Positions 63,992 through 64,000 of a DNA stretch of 64,000 bases are shown here, piece after piece. Made by a program: the position numbers and the translations under genes. Location of the stretch: assembly GCA_023055425.1 (NCBI GenBank), contig JALGPY010000001.1:29997001-30061000 (forward strand). Reading direction: 5' to 3'. The DNA is from Linanthus parryae (Eukaryota; Streptophyta; Magnoliopsida; Ericales; Polemoniaceae). Position 1 is the stretch's first letter. Each line of letters opens with the position of its first letter. The notes under the pieces were generated by a model. That model saw only the letters and a list, made by a program, of their open reading frames with translations. It was not told the origin of the DNA and searched no databases.

Positions 63992-64000
63992 GTTGAATGG

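Larger units (their letters stand above)
51966..64000 (-). mobile_element. Tat-lineage Ty3/gypsy retrotransposon, degraded, running off the right edge
   Basis: Minus-strand pol (RT, RNase H, second RNase H, integrase) spans 63991-59955. Downstream of integrase come a tandem array (58986-59755) and an antisense multi-exon gene (53294-57605). Dual RNase H, tandem repeats after pol and an antisense extra ORF are all known features of the Tat/Ogre group. Gag, 5' LTR and PBS would lie beyond 64000. I could not delimit the 3' LTR, which should fall in 51966-53200. Several nonsense codons and frameshifts show that the copy is inactive. Confidence 0.85.

Overview
The window is nuclear DNA of a flowering plant, most likely a eudicot. 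It is AT-rich, its host genes have GT-AG introns, it carries a seven-exon TPS-a type terpene synthase, and more than half of it is transposon sequence of kinds typical of plants (RVT_3/zf-RVT LINEs, Tat-type Ty3/gypsy, Mutator-like, hAT, PIF/Harbinger and mariner-like elements). Species cannot be fixed from the sequence alone. All gene models were built by hand by joining open frames across splice sites and checking phase; no database search was possible.

Layout. 0-6 kb: an intronless gene for a 225-aa low-complexity plant protein (minus, 1514-2191), two copies of a diverged repeat, and a complete three-exon PLAC8/PCR (cadmium-resistance type) gene (plus, 4636-5825). 6.2-12 kb: a complete seven-exon gene (minus) for a 211-aa protein resembling only the second RecA domain of a DEAD-box/eIF4A helicase; its introns hold a LINE fragment, a PIF-like MITE, a tRNA-like module and microsatellites. 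12.2-13.9 kb: a Mutator-like element carrying the N-terminal part of a CRY-DASH cryptochrome. 14-19 kb: LINE debris, a MITE and a very G-rich element. 19.3-22.2 kb: a centrin gene (minus) whose start codon probably lies alone on a distant exon.

22.4-29.6 kb: a 5'-truncated LINE, a 990-bp mariner/Stowaway-like element, a second Mutator-like element with a perfect 9-bp target duplication, a hAT MITE with an 8-bp duplication, and tandem hAT-like repeats. 29.6-35.5 kb: a full-length LINE bounded by an 18-bp target duplication, with intact ORF1 and an ORF2 broken by two TGG-to-TAG changes and frameshifts. 36.4-41.9 kb: a non-coding LTR element (LARD type) with two 965-bp LTRs and an initiator-Met primer binding site, minus orientation. 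42-43.3 kb: hAT and Stowaway-like MITEs.

43.6-49.8 kb: a full-length sesquiterpene-synthase-like gene of 559 codons with all splice phases compatible. It has a canonical DDxxD motif but an Ala in place of the Ser/Thr of the second metal-binding motif, and its fifth intron is swollen to 3.5 kb by three transposons. A (GTT)47 tract follows the stop codon at once. 50-52 kb: gypsy gag debris and a copia-like LTR. 52-64 kb: a degraded Tat-lineage Ty3/gypsy element running off the right edge, with integrase, dual RNase H and RT on the minus strand, a 54-bp tandem array, and a multi-exon antisense gene encoding a plant-mobile-domain protein.

The host genes (PLAC8, helicase-like, centrin, terpene synthase) do not form an obvious pathway or cluster. 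The most striking theme is how transposons have remodelled them: long introns, a MITE bringing W-boxes near the terpene synthase promoter, and a gene fragment captured beside the helicase-like gene.
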